This document shows positions 10,870 to 22,505 of a stretch of 64,000 nucleotides of DNA, one piece after another. The stretch spans positions 1,736,001 to 1,800,000 of the forward strand of contig OX337240.1 in assembly GCA_946965045.2 (NCBI GenBank), given 5' to 3'. The notes below the pieces were generated by a model that was not told where the DNA came from, ran no database searches, and saw nothing but the letters and a program-made list of their open reading frames with translations. The stretch comes from Epithemia pelagica. Its lineage: Eukaryota; Bacillariophyta; Bacillariophyceae; Surirellales; Surirellaceae. Position 1 is the first letter of the stretch, and each line of letters opens with the position of its first letter. Both the position numbers and the translations under genes were made by a program.

Positions 10870-13800
10870 TCCTTGGAAATTGTGAGAGGAGGAAGAGAGC
10901 GGAAACGGAAGGCGTCGGAAGCTTTGGAGATTCGAGCGATTGAGAAGGATGGAAAGGGCGATGGCGAGAGTGATAACAACTCGACAAAGTTTAATTGTTA
11001 CGTAGAGAGTTCGTCGATTTGCACTTCGCTTGTTGGAGTGGCAGAGCGAAAGATAACTCGCTTGAAAGTAGGTAAGGGAGATTGTAAGATTGGGTTGGCG
11101 AGCGGTGGTACCCCCTTTTGGTTTTGGGCGGTACCAGCTCTGGGTCAGGTGCTTTGGATTGACACGCCGGAGGAAAAAGTAACAGGCGGAGAAACGGGAT
11201 CGTCCAGTTGGGCGAAGTTGGCGATTGATCGAGTAGATCGGTTGACGAAAAACAAGGGTACCAAGAAGATGAGAATTGCAGTGCGGCAACCACAACCCTG
11301 GCTTGAACGTCCCGAGGTGGACATTGTTTTGTTTGATGGAGGGTGGACTCCAACCCCAGGACACCCAGTGTGGAACATGCCGACGGTACAGGTGGTTTGT
11401 TGGATAGGAGGACGCAAGGGAGCAGGGCCACATCGAATGAATGTGAATTGGACAACGACTGTTATGCGTACGAGGCATGACGAGCTGGGCGGAGTCACGA
11501 CACAGGAGGCGTTGATTCATGTGGCTGAGCGAGTGGTGGAAGGACGGTCATGTTGATTTGTGGATTGCTGGAGGAATCACATGGTGCCAGGTTTGGAAAA
11601 AACAACAATGAGTGGGGTGGTTGATCTGACGATAAACGGGAAGGACTGTCCGGCTCCGTCCGATTATGATCCCACGAAGGAAGGAGTGAATGTCATTGAT
11701 CGAAAGATGAATTGGAAGAAGGACAGGTATCGAAATCATGTGTTGCCCAGTGTTTTCACAACCTCAGGCTGTGTTAGACGCCGTTTGTCTCCGAAAGAGT
11801 TAGCGACAGCTCTGGACTTTCCAGCGGAATTGCACAAAAGAGGATCAGAGGAGGAGTTGAATTGTTGGATAGATGAATTGGTCGTCCCATTCAAATGTCG
11901 AGTGCAGGTTGCTTTCTCGTTACGAGAATGGATGAGTGGAACGCAGGAGCAGGAGGAAAAATTTATGGAACAAGATTTGAATGCTCAGGTATTCGATCGA
12001 GATTCGGGATCCAATTCTGAAGAAGCACGAATGACGGAGGCTGAGGCGATGTATTCAGCACCTGACTGTGAAGAAGGAGTTGGTTCTCTGAATGTTGAGG
12101 AACGACGTGAGGATAGGAATCTAAAAGCAACCAAGTCGGACGATGCGGAAGTTCCAACTTACTTGTGGGATGATCGCATCTGTGGCAAATTGGGAATTCG
12201 GGATGTGTCCGAGCAAGCGAAATGTGTGAAGGCGTTGAATGTGATTCGTGGAGCCGCATTACGCTACTGGAAGCGTTTGGTATGCTCGGAATTTTGGCAA
12301 TGGTGGCGGTTCCAGCGATTTGATCATGATAATGGTGATGTGACGCTGAGAGAACGAACATTGCAAGCGGGCTTGAGTGCTCTATCCCATGCATCTCAAG
12401 CTTCATGGTGGGACTGGGATAAAGGGTCCTCACCCTTTTTCTGGCGGATGCCTGATGCCCAATAGATGCGCGAGATGCGAGATGGGATAGCTCCTATGTG
12501 GATAGGAGAACCACCGTCTTACCGGCGAAGGCAACAAGCTAATCCCGATGAAAAACAAAGAGCTTTTGAAAAGAAAAAACTGACAAAGGTGAGGACAAGA
12601 GGATATATCGCTCAAACGAATGGTATTAAATCGTTGACGAGCTGCTTTTCGGTACCAAAGGGAGTAGACGATATCCGCATGGTATACGACGGTACCAAAA
12701 GTGGATTGAATGCAGCATTGTTTGCACCTTGGTTCGGATTGGGAAATGTGAACTCTATGTTGCGCACTGTGGAGTCGAGAACATGGTCGGCAGATAACAA
12801 TTTTGGTGAGATGTTTCTTAACTTCTGGCTGCATCCGGATTTGAGAGCCTATACCGGCATCGATATCACTGACCTTTTCCCAGAGGAGTTGAAGGAGCGG
12901 TTTGGACGCACTCGTTTATGGGAGGCATGGACGAGGTGCGCTATGGGTTTGACGACATCGCCGTATCAGGCAACTCAAAATGCACAACGCGTCAAGAGAT
13001 TGATTTTTGGTGATAGGTTAGACCCGAAGAACATTTTTGGATGGGTGGACGTCAGACTGAACTTACCAGGGGATGCTGATTATGACCCAAGTGTGCCGTG
13101 GATAAGCAAGATTCGGAGTGATGGAGCAATCACCGCGGACGTTCACCCATATGTTGACGATCTGAGGGAAACAGCGCTGACGGAGGAGGAGGCGTGGGCA
13201 GCGGCGAGTAAAATGGCCAAAGGAGCTGCCTTCTATGGGTTGCAGGATGCGGCCAGAAAGCGAAGACCCCCGAGTAAACAACCGGGTGCATGGGCTGGAG
13301 CTGTAGTAGGAACGGACGAAAGAGGATACGTCTACAAGACGGTATCACAGGAAAGATGGAACAAGACGAAGGGGCACATCAACACGCTCAAGCAGTGGGC
13401 GGAGACAGGTGATAAGATCGATCGAAAGGAATTGGAGCGAGTGAGAGGTTTTCTGGTTTATGTCTCATTGACGTTCGATACAATGGTGCCTTACCTTAAA
13501 GGAATCCATCTCACGTTGGAGACCTGGCGAACGGACAGAGACGCTGAAGGATGGCGACTCCCGGAAAAGGATCGGCGAAAGCGAAAGCTCAGCGAGTTGA
13601 GAGAAGACAAAGTTCCTCCAAAAAGGGTGGAGCCAGCTCCTCGTTTTGCGAGTGATGTTGCGGCGCTAGTTGAATTGACAAAGGATGAATTGCTGCCAAA
13701 GATTTTGGCTCGACCAACAAAGGGAGCGAAGGCAGCGATCATCTTCGGCGACGCATCTGGAGAAGGATTCGGAACATCGCTTTGGCTGTATGGTTCACCG

Positions 13801-14676
13801 ACTGTTGAAACAGAACATGGGTTGTGGACGAAGGCTTATGGCGGAAGGTCCTCAAACTTTCGCGAATTGTATAATTTGGTGCTCAGGTTGGAAGCTCTGG
13901 TGTATGATGGGACGATCCAGAAGGGGTCGGAAATCTTCATGTTTACAGATAATTCCACGGCGGAGGCAGCTTTCTTCAGAGGGACCTCCTCTACTCCACT
14001 TTTGTACGAACTTGTACTAAGAACCAAGCGGCTCGAGATGACGGGTCAAGTTTTCGTGCGGGTAATCTGGGTTGCTGGAACAAGGATGATTGAGCGAGGG
14101 ACGGATGGCTTGTCCCGGGGAGATTTGATGACTGGAGTCATGGCAGGAGGCAACATGCTGATGTATGTGCCTTTAAACAAGACTGCCGAAGAAAGACAAA
14201 GTGGATTGGCCGATTGGCTGAAGAGTTGTGCACCATCGCTCTCGTGGAAAGTTCTAGATACCAAAGACTGGTTCGATTGGGCGTTTGAAGACGATAATTT
14301 CATCTGGATGCCCCCTCCCGCGATTGCCGACGTGGCAGTTGACCAGTTATGCGAGGCTCGACACATCCGAACACGTACTGGACACATGTTTGTTTGCCCA
14401 GCCCTCATGTCTAACCGCTGGAGGAAAAAACTGGGAAAAGTTGCGGATTGTGTTTTTACTGTTCCGGTTGGCAGCGCGTTATGGAGTAAATCTCAACACG
14501 AACCTTTGATTGTTGCATTCGTTTGTCCCTTTCTTTACAGACGCCCCTGGCAAGTTAAGCGAGAAAAGAACTTATTGGAGCAGGTGGACGGGCAATTGCA
14601 AGTGTTGTGGTCGACCGGTCCAACCGCTGTCAGGGATTGTCTGTGCAAACTTTGGGAGTACAAGGGGAACGAGTAG
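10870..14676 (+). pseudogene. Pol polyprotein (RT-RNase H) of DIRS-like element, with in-frame stops
   Basis: One continuous reading frame interrupted by TGA at 11554-11556 and TAG at 12463-12465. The segment from ATG 12466 (736 aa) carries reverse transcriptase motifs: MVYDGTKSGLN, TGIDITDLF (motif A), MGLTTSPYQATQ (motif B) and HPYVDDLRE (catalytic YVDD). RNase H follows at roughly 13735-14130, with acidic residues in IIFGDASGEGFG, NFRELYN and FMFTDNSTAE. The 300 codons before TAG 12463 contain WWDWDKGSSPFFWRMPDAQ and clearly belong to the same protein, because the RT N-terminal region continues straight across the stop. The 10870-11556 part has no recognised domain. Pol synthesises element cDNA and removes template RNA. 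The TGA at 10867 could be the natural gag stop. The later stops look like disabling mutations. Confidence 0.75.
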
Positions 14677-14794
14677 AATCTGTTGTGGGATTTGGCACGC
14701 GAAATGTTATAAGCAGTGTGCCGAGGACAAATTTCCAGTGTATGAGGCAGGAGATTTGGACGATGCCCTGATGGATACCTAGCTGCACGGCGAG

Positions 14795-16087
14795 ATGGCA
14801 GATGACGAACAGCGGTTCAAGGAAGCGCGTGTTGGTGATGACTTGATGTGTGTGTTTCAATGCGACGATTGCAGTTTTTATAATTTGCAAGGAAGATTCG
14901 CAAATGAGCAAAAGGAAGCGGACAAGCTGTTGTTGCTGTGTATTCGACGCGCGATTCTAGATTCATTCTGGTCAAGAGAACGTACAACAGTGGAAAAGAA
15001 TTGGAGGGAGGTTAGAGGACTCATAGAAGCAGGAGAAGCCATGGGTTTGGACCAACCTTTACCACATCGGGGTCCATGTCCGGTGGTGGACGACCAAGGA
15101 CTCAATGTGGCCTGTCTCATGTTAATCAAAACAATGAATCAAGGACGAAACTCCCGACACATCCAGTTCGAGACAGCGCGCAAGGTCAGATCAGCGGTAT
15201 CGAATTTCTATCACACCCTGCCTGGAGGAACCGGATTAGCGACAGTTGGATATGGTGATCGAGGTGGATTGTTCTTTAGCGGCAGCCCAACAAACTCTCA
15301 TTGGTTCAAACGATTTATGACGGGTTGTCACGATCGAATGGGGGATGTATGGATCCCAGACCAGGCCACGACGTTGGACGAGGTGAAGGCTGGTTTGTCT
15401 GTGTTAGAAGAGGAGTGGCAGGGTGGATTGCAGGGAGCGAGAAAGCGAGAGGTAGCGTTGACGGGAGCGTTGATCGTGGCTGGCTTTGTGGCAGCATTGA
15501 GAGGGGAAGAGATCCCACAAATAGACATCGGATTGATGAGGAAGTATTGGGTCGAGGGACTTGAGTACCCACGAAAGAAACACGTTCTATTAGCGCTGGC
15601 TGGACGCTTCAAACAAACCAACGGAACTTTCAGGATTTACATGCACCCGTTGGCGGACAAGACGAGCTCGGGCATTGAAGTCCGATTGTGGCTGGAACGA
15701 GCCATTCGTTGTTGGCATGATAATGGTGTGACCTCTGGGCCGTTGTTTCGAACAACAAAGGGAAAAGGCAAAGTGGCGCGTGCATCAGTGGGTGACTTGG
15801 ACATTTTATTCCACGACTTGTGGAAGCGAGTTCAACACCGGTTTCCGCAACTCATACCTGACACCACAAAGGTGGATGAGGCATACAGCGTGAGACGATC
15901 CTTGAGGAGAGGAGCGACCACAGAAGCACAAAACAGAGCCATCCCAACAGAAGTGCTGGAAGCAAACAATCGTTGGAGAAAGCACCTGAGAGGAAGGGGA
16001 ATACTTCCTACCATGTCAATGGTTGAAAGGTACACAGACGCAAAGGCTTCGGTTGAGGCGTTGGTTCGATTTTCAGAACTGATGTGA
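14795..16087 (+). CDS. Tyrosine recombinase of DIRS-like element
   Basis: 430 aa from ATG 14795. An N-terminal CVFQCDDC cysteine pair suggests a small metal-binding module. The catalytic domain occupies about residues 220-425: AALRGEEI carries the first Arg, HPLADKTSS lies in the core, YSVRRSLRRGATTEA carries the box II Arg region, and SMVERYTDA supplies the likely nucleophilic Tyr. It catalyses strand exchange between circular cDNA and target DNA, replacing a DDE integrase. Open sequence upstream in the same frame (about 14690-14780, with Cys-rich GIWHAKCYKQCAEDKF) runs into a TAG at 14780-14782. The original protein may have begun further upstream, overlapping the end of pol in another frame. 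The visible domain itself appears intact. Confidence 0.85.
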   Translation: MADDEQRFKEARVGDDLMCVFQCDDCSFYNLQGRFANEQKEADKLLLLCIRRAILDSFWSRERTTVEKNWREVRGLIEAGEAMGLDQPLPHRGPCPVVDDQGLNVACLMLIKTMNQGRNSRHIQFETARKVRSAVSNFYHTLPGGTGLATVGYGDRGGLFFSGSPTNSHWFKRFMTGCHDRMGDVWIPDQATTLDEVKAGLSVLEEEWQGGLQGARKREVALTGALIVAGFVAALRGEEIPQIDIGLMRKYWVEGLEYPRKKHVLLALAGRFKQTNGTFRIYMHPLADKTSSGIEVRLWLERAIRCWHDNGVTSGPLFRTTKGKGKVARASVGDLDILFHDLWKRVQHRFPQLIPDTTKVDEAYSVRRSLRRGATTEAQNRAIPTEVLEANNRWRKHLRGRGILPTMSMVERYTDAKASVEALVRFSELM

Positions 16088-16154
16088 TGAGGATCATCTT
16101 GGAGGAAAGGATGAAATGGATATCAAGATATGAGGGGAACGACCACACGGGGTG

Positions 16155-16483
16155 AAGACGCGACGGCACTACCTAGTGGTGCAGTCCAGGTCGCTTGTTG
16201 TTGTCAGCTTGACTGTTGAAGATTGGGGGGTTATTTCTCTAGGTTGGTTGCTGGGGGTTGGCACCCTACAGCATCTGACTACTGTACTACTGCGAAGAGA
16301 TTTCGAGAGTGCAGGCTCACATTGTGAGTAAAAAGGAGAATGGCTCACTAGTTGGAGACACGCTCGCCCACAGCAGACGCGTATAGTTCAGAATCTCATC
16401 GCGGCGCGATTCCGGATCCTTCCCTATACGGGATTGATGGGTGGGGGGCCTAGACCCCCCCAGTGTTGGTTAAGTACTTTAAT
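16155..16483 (+). repeat. Split direct repeat B1
   Basis: Matches 17947-18285, beginning AAGACGCGACGGCACTACC and ending TTAAGTACTTTAAT. B1 lacks about 10 bp present in B2 near 18187. It is followed directly by the nested TIR element, where B2 instead runs on into C2. Confidence 0.9.
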
Positions 16484-17645
16484 CCCTCCGACTAGATGTC
16501 CGCTTCTTAGCTCGTCTGTTCGGGCAAGACAAACCCAATCTCACAGACAAAAAAATGAATGGAAATTTCACATCCATCGGTGGAAAGGCTGGCGTGATGT
16601 GACAGTTGGAAGATGGCAGGCGTTCTTCTCAACAAGACTCAAAATAGTGTTCTCAGGGAGATAACGGGTTACAAAATCGATGCAGGCAACAAAACGAGGC
16701 AATTACCAAACCAACACCAAAAACGGCATGCTTCGTCCCTGGCCATCTCATCTCATCTTTGTCACTGCACATCCATCATGGTAAGTTCTGGAATGGCTAA
16801 TACTTGCATTGGAATGGACAATGTTTAGTTGTAGGCTCTCACTACGTTGCCAGTTGCCATAGTGTGTCATTTGTTTGTGCCATGTAACATCCATTTTGGT
16901 CGATGCCATGTGGGGCTGCTGGCATCATTTGTAGGATTCTTATAGGACAAAATAGAGCTATAGACCTCAATTAGGAGTAGGTAGGATAAGTGGAGGAAGC
17001 CATCCATTTTTCCTCTGCTGTCGCTCAGTTTGGGTCTTTAGTGGATTGTGATGTCGACCTGCTCCTGTTGTTCTTTTTTTGTTGCCATGAGCATGACTTG
17101 TCTTTCCCAGCAGTGCAGGGGACTCTACACTCTATATGCTCCATAACGCAACTAGAAAGAGACGTATTCTAAAATAGGACTGTCTGTGGTTGCAAAGAGA
17201 CAAGCCTACGGCAACGGCACGGTGTTGTGGAGGAGGGTCCACTTTTAAACGGACACAAACACTAGAAACAACCACACTTCTCCTAGAAAAAACAAAGAAA
17301 GGATGGGGTAGAGCAAAACACTATCTATGGTCTATATGTCAAATGTCCATGGTGTGCAGATGATGGAGAATGCATTGTGATGGTGCATGTCCATTATCCA
17401 TGTCAAAAGGTGCGTAGTGAAAATAATGTGGGTCGCAACTTGGGACGACAATCAAGAATGGGGAAGACCAACGGTCAAAGTGCGCACGCCTGCTCACAAA
17501 ATTTCAAAACGGTGATCCAGAAGGCCGGCGTGATCATTTTCATTTTGACCCGAAATTTTCTTCAAAAACGCAAAAAAACCAAAATTAAAATGGTTGGTCG
17601 CGGAGAGCGGCTGGGGGGCTAAGAAGCGGACACCTAGTCGGAGGG
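16484..17645. mobile_element. Non-autonomous TIR element nested in the DIRS-like repeat
   Basis: 1162 bp bounded by a 28-bp terminal inverted repeat with one mismatch (16484-16511, starting CCCTCCGACTAGATGTCCGC, and 17618-17645). It encodes no recognisable protein and has no repeat relationship to the rest of the window, so it looks like a MITE-like or deleted DNA transposon. The paralogous uninterrupted B2C2 junction (18281-18296) shows the pre-insertion state. Six bases there (ATAGTG) are missing from the filled site, and I see no clear target duplication. The superfamily is not identified. Confidence 0.75.
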
Positions 17646-17713
17646 TTATCAGGTTGATGCACGAGACAGGAACGATGAAGAGTGTGATGATTTGGAAGAG
17701 TGAGGATGAAGTA
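17646..17713 (+). repeat. Repeat C1 (continuation of B1)
   Basis: Starts TTATCAGGTTGATGCACGAG and matches 18292-18361, which follows B2 directly. B1 and C1 therefore once formed a single repeat before the TIR element inserted. Confidence 0.85.
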
Positions 17714-17928
17714 CCGCATCGTACCGCTCAGGTCAAGAAGGGACCGACGGACGAACGATGACCAAGTAATCACACCCAAAGAGTTCCTGACTGAATGAGT
17801 TGTGTTGGGACGGTCATCGGAATGACTGTCCCAACAAAGTTTCAACAATCATAAATTGTTGGAAAGAAGCTTTGTGAAGTGCACCGTTGGATTTGATCAC
17901 CCGTTCGGTTCTTTACATTCTTCTTTCG
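17714..17928 (+). repeat. Split direct repeat A2
   Basis: Copy of A1 placed between B1C1 and B2C2, the hallmark of PAT/Ngaro-type termini. An 18-bp C/G-rich spacer (CCCACCCGCCCGCCCGG region) separates A2 from B2. Confidence 0.9.
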
Positions 17929-17946
17929 CCCACCCGCCCGCCCGGT

Positions 17947-18361
17947 AAGACGCGACGGCACTACCTAGTGGTGCAGTCCAGGTCGCTTGTTGTTGTCAGC
18001 TTGACTGTTGAAGATTGGGGGGTTATTTCTCTAGGCTGGTTGCTGGGGGTTGGCACCCTACAGCATCTGACTACTGTACTACTGCGAAGAGATTTCGAGA
18101 GTGCAGGCTCACATTGTGAGTAAAAAGGAGAATGGCTCACTAGTTGGAGACACGCTCGCCCACAGCAGACGCGTATAGTTCAGAATCTGGAGTTCTGGCA
18201 TCGCGGCGCGATTCCGGATCCTTCCCTATACGGGATTGATGGGTGGGGGGCCTAGACCCCCCCAGTGTTGGTTAAGTACTTTAATATAGTGTTATCAGGT
18301 TGATGCACGAGACAGGAACGATGAAGAGTGTGATGATTTGGAAGAGTGAGGATGAAGTACC
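17947..18361 (+). repeat. Split direct repeat B2 plus C2 (right end)
   Basis: B2 17947-18285 matches B1, and C2 18292-18361 matches C1 up to GATGAAGTACC. Beyond that the sequence is unique, which marks the right end of the element. Confidence 0.85.
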
Positions 18362-18969
18362 ATCGGATTTCGGATGGATATGGATGGTGGAATCGGACGC
18401 TCGTACTCGTGGGGTGATCTAGAAGAAATAAAATCTGGCAGGGACTTCCATTATGACTGTTTATTGTGACTCTTGCTGGGGGAACATGGAACATCCCATC
18501 GTTCAAGACCAGTTTGTCATAAATGTTTTCTGAAAAGATACCATACCACTGAACACTGAACACCAGTTGTTTTTCTACGTCTAGCTAAGCTAGAGAGCAG
18601 TAGAGTACAGTCATGTATGACCGATCGGTTTTTCTGCTCCTAGTTAGACTTTGAATGACCATTCCCAACGAATCTACGACTACGACTACGACTACTCGTA
18701 GAATGAGATGGGCCTTTAAGAATCAATGACCATTGAGTTCTTTTCAGCGTGTAACTGTGAGATTGAGATCCCTCAAACTCAAACCAACAAACCAGTGTGA
18801 TGAGATCTCTTTGGGACCTTTGTCGTGATACCCACACCCACCACAATTTTTCTTTTGGTCCATTGATCAAGGCAAGATTGGGAGGTAAACGAACGTTGGC
18901 TTGACTGAGTGAAAACACAGAAAGAGCTTATCTACGAGAGCATCGCTTATCCATCGAAAGAACTGCACC
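18362..18969. promoter_or_regulatory. Region upstream of the VWA gene
   Basis: About 600 bp of unique sequence between the retrotransposon and the secreted-protein gene, presumably holding its promoter. Short ORFs here lack domains. A CGACTA run is visible near 18672-18698. Confidence 0.4.
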
Positions 18970-21653
18970 ATGTACCTCGGTCGTGCCATCCTTTTGCTGC
19001 CCCTCGTCACGGTGGTGACAGCCGTCCATCCTGGTTCTTATCCTTGGCCAACTGATGGTAAGACCGTTGAAATCGACCTTGTATCCACTTCCTCTTTTTC
19101 ACTAATAAGTTGCATTCTTTCTGAATTCGGTATGAAACTGCAGAGGAACGTTTAGCGATTTGCGGTGTATCCAAACGTAAAATGTATGAACGGGAAACTT
19201 CTGCGCCCTCGTCTCATCCTACTAGCGCTCCCACCAACAGTCCTACTGAAACCAAGATTGAGCCCATGCAAGTATACCCGACTTCTGCTCCTACGAGCGG
19301 TCCGACTTCTGGGCCTACCAGTGGTCCGACTTCTGGGCCTACCAGTGGTCCGACGAGTGGTCCGACCAAGGCCCCTCAGGCTGGTCCGACTTCTGGCCCC
19401 ACGTCTGGTCCGACTTCGGGCCCGACGTCCGATCCGACTTCGGGCCCCACGCACGGTCCGACTTTTGCACCGACGGAAGGCCCAACATTTGGGCCCACGG
19501 ATTCCCCGACGAGAGCTCCCACGGACCATCCAACCTCTGCCCCGACTGAAGGCCTTGATGACTTGGATGATTGTGTCGTCAAAGAAATCGATATTTGTAT
19601 TGCCATTGACTTATCCGGCTCGATTTGTTCGCCACCCTCTGGTGCAACCACATGTCAGACTTCTGGCGCAAATTCAAATTGCAAGGACGCGTGCTACGGT
19701 GGTCACCCCTTGACACGACAAATGTGCTGTGAGAATCACAAAATGGAGCGCGAATTTGCAGAAGATTTTGTTAAAGCGATGGACCACTACGGTGGGGCCA
19801 AGTTTGCGGTTGTGACGTTTGCCACTACAGCGGACAAAAAAGTTGGTCTTGGTCATGCGGATGCTGCAGTCGGCGCAATCAAAGGACTTACATACGCTGG
19901 CGGATTTACAAACACCGGAATGGCAATTCAGTACTGTCACGAGTATTTGGAAGCGGGTTCTGCTCCCCACAAGGTGATCACCCTTTTCACCGATGGAAAA
20001 CCGACCAGGAGTACTTCGGAAAATGACTCAGCATTGGAACATTTCAACTTCGCCAAAGAAAAAGCCGACTACGCCATTCTGTCCGGTATAGATATGATCG
20101 TTGTATCCATTCAGACGCCAAGCACTCATGAAGCCAACCTTCTAGCGCTTGCATCGTCGGAGAAATTCGTCCTGGACGTTAATCGATTCACGGACCTTGA
20201 CATGCAAAAAGTCAAAGACCTTGTCCGAATGGTCAAGTGTGAACCACCTCCCAAGCCTGAGTTGAGTTGTACTGATAAGGACATTGATGTTTGTATTGCC
20301 ATTGATGTGTCAGGCTCCATCTGTTCGCCACCTTCTGGTCCAACGACATGCCAGACTTCCTCTACCAGTTGTGAGGACGCGTGCTACGATGGTCACCCCT
20401 TTACACGAGAAATGTGTTGTAAAAATCACCACTTGGAGCGCTTGTATGCATCATCTTTCATTCGAACGATGTCCCGGTACGACGCGACTTCGACTTTTGG
20501 TGTTGTGACGTTTGGCACCAGCGCCTTTGACGTCACCCCACTCTGCGGTGCGACTTCCGCGATCGACCACATCAATGGACTTACATACCGTGGTGGATAT
20601 ACAAACACCGGAGAGGCAATTGAAAAATGTTTCCATTATTTGAAATCAGGTTCTGCTGAGCACAAGGCGATGGTCTTTATCACCGATGGAAAACCGACCA
20701 GGAGCATTCCAGAAAATGACAGCGCCGCCGAACATTTGGAATATGCGGTATCGAAATCCCTTGAGGCCCAGATGCATGAAATGACGGTCGCGGTCGTAAC
20801 CGTTGATACGCCAAGCACAGACATTACCAACATTCAAAAGCTCGCATCGTCGGATGATTTCGTCGTTGACGTTCCGCACTTCGAGAACCTTAACGTGCTC
20901 AAGGTGCACGAGCTTGTCGAAAAGGTCAAGTGTAATAAACCTCCTGTCCCTGACTTGCCGTGTGCTGCGAAGGACTTTGATGTTTGTATTGCCATTGACA
21001 TGTCGGGTTCCATCTGTTCGCCACCCTCTGGTCCAACGACATGCCAGACTTCCTCTACCAATTGCAAGGACGAGTGCTACGATGGTCACCCCTTTACACG
21101 AGGAATGTGTTGTAACAATCACAAGCTGACGCGCGACTTTGCAACGGGATTTATCAACTCGATGAATAGTTACGACGGAGATTACACTTTTGGCATTGTG
21201 AGGTTTGCCACCTACGCCCACAAGGAAACTGACTCTCTCATCGAAGCGGGTCCGGCGATCGACAAGATTGAACAACTTGCATATTCTGGTGGATTCACAA
21301 ATACCGGCCAGGCAATCAAGCAGTGTGCCGAACTTTTGGATGATTTTGGTACTGCTTCGCACAGTGCGATCGTCGTCATTACCGATGGAAATCCGACCAG
21401 GAGTACCGAGGGTAGAACCACCAACGCCCAACATCTGACATACGCGATAGACCAAGCCGATCTAGCAAAGGTCGACCACAAGATCATTGGTGTAACCGTC
21501 AATACGGTAAGCACCGTCACTCAGAACGTCAAAGATATGTCGACCACGGAGGATCACGTCGTGGACGTTGAATCGTTCCATGAACTTGACATGGACAAAC
21601 TTGACGACCTCCTCAAAATGGTCCAGTGTGATACAATTCCAACAACCGCTTAG
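18970..21653 (+). CDS. Secreted protein with three von Willebrand A domains
   Basis: Two exons, 18970-19057 and 19144-21653, joined across an 86-nt intron (GTAAGA...TGCAG); 865 aa. Residues 1-~20 are a signal peptide (hydrophobic LLLPLVTVVTA). Residues ~78-165 are a Ser-Gly-Pro-Thr repeat linker (GPTSGPTSGP), a likely O-glycosylated stalk. Three tandem repeats of ~235 aa follow (starting about 172, 408 and 642), each a VWA domain with an apparent MIDAS metal site: DLSGS, DVSGS or DMSGS, then TNTG, then TDGKPT or TDGNPT. All three MIDAS sets look complete. Each carries a Cys-rich insertion (CSPPSG..TCQTS...C...CY.GHP.TR.MCC) right after the first MIDAS loop, which is unusual. VWA domains bind ligands through a divalent cation, so a role in the cell wall, extracellular matrix or adhesion is inferred. 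The C-terminus has no anchor helix. Confidence 0.9.
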
Positions 21654-22505
21654 TGATGAACAACAACCCCTTAGTGATAATGGTAGAACTGATCGAAATA
21701 AAATTGAAGTACATGGTTTTCTTTCTTCCTTTCTCGTAAAAGTCTAAAATACCTCTACTAGAACTCTGAGACAATAGACGAGTAGAATATGTTCCAACCG
21801 TCTAAATTTCCTTCCTGTCGATTCTAATATCCTCTCTCTACTCGTACTTGCTAGTAGAAGTACTTGTCGGAGTGGAGGCTCTTCAATACGGTACACTCTC
21901 GTGCCTTAGAAGAGACTAACTAGAGAGCTAGCAGAGCCTTTACTTTATACTTGGGGTGGTTAGCCGACAATGCGCATCCTTTTGTGCTAAGGCCGGCGGA
22001 CGCTAGAGAATAACCATTTATAGTAGCCTAAGGAACCAAAGACCAAAGATCTTGAGAAGATACCCTATTCTCCACCTAGATCACCAAGTCAATGGAACAA
22101 TCCTCTTCATCCTCTGGACTTGCTGCTGCTGTTGTGTGGATGGTGTTGTGTACATCCTCTAAAACTACTATCAGCGTATAAAAGGGACGGTTGTTTTGCG
22201 AAAGAAGAGAGGGACAACCACGAGGACGGACGCCGAGTGAGTTGTCGTCCAGGAAACGAGGAACCCCCGTGTGTGATACGGTGTGTGTGGTTGGACCGTC
22301 CGAGTTTTTGTGTCACAGGGGAGAGAGAGCGAGAGAGAGAGAGACTAAAAAGAGCGAAAGGGTGTGAGCAGTTCTCGGGGTGTACCAACGTATCTACATG
22401 GGAAAGTGATTCTTCCTTCATGAGCGCCAAACAAAGAAGGGAAGCAAGCCATTGGACCAGGCGTATTGTTACGTGCACACCCAAACCCTCGTCATCGTCA
22501 TTGTC
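21654..22505. promoter_or_regulatory. Intergenic region between VWA gene and channel gene 2
   Basis: About 850 bp. It holds an AATAAA-like motif near 21698 just after the VWA stop, several CTAG-rich short segments, and a GA-rich tract (about 22321-22346) upstream of the channel ATG. No gene is supported. Confidence 0.4.

Larger units (their letters stand above)
8218..18361 (+). mobile_element. DIRS/PAT-like tyrosine-recombinase retrotransposon
   Basis: A ~10.1-kb element with plus-strand gag-like, RT-RNase H and tyrosine recombinase frames and no LTRs or DDE integrase. Its repeats are split: A1 (8218-8437) at the left, then coding sequence, then B1C1 (16155-16483 plus 17646-17713), A2 (17714-17928) and B2C2 (17947-18361). 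The A1-ORFs-B1-A2-B2 order is that of PAT/Ngaro-type split-direct-repeat elements, which integrate through a circular intermediate using the recombinase. B1 and C1 are separated by a nested TIR element, while B2C2 is uninterrupted. Several disablements (two poly-G frameshifts, in-frame stops) suggest this copy is inactive. Outer borders are set by where the repeats stop matching and are accurate to a few bases. Confidence 0.85.

Noticed and set aside
10780-11520. 246-codon minus-strand ORF inside the DIRS-like element
   Set aside because: Antisense to the pol frame. No domain, and the element's recognised domains are all on the plus strand.
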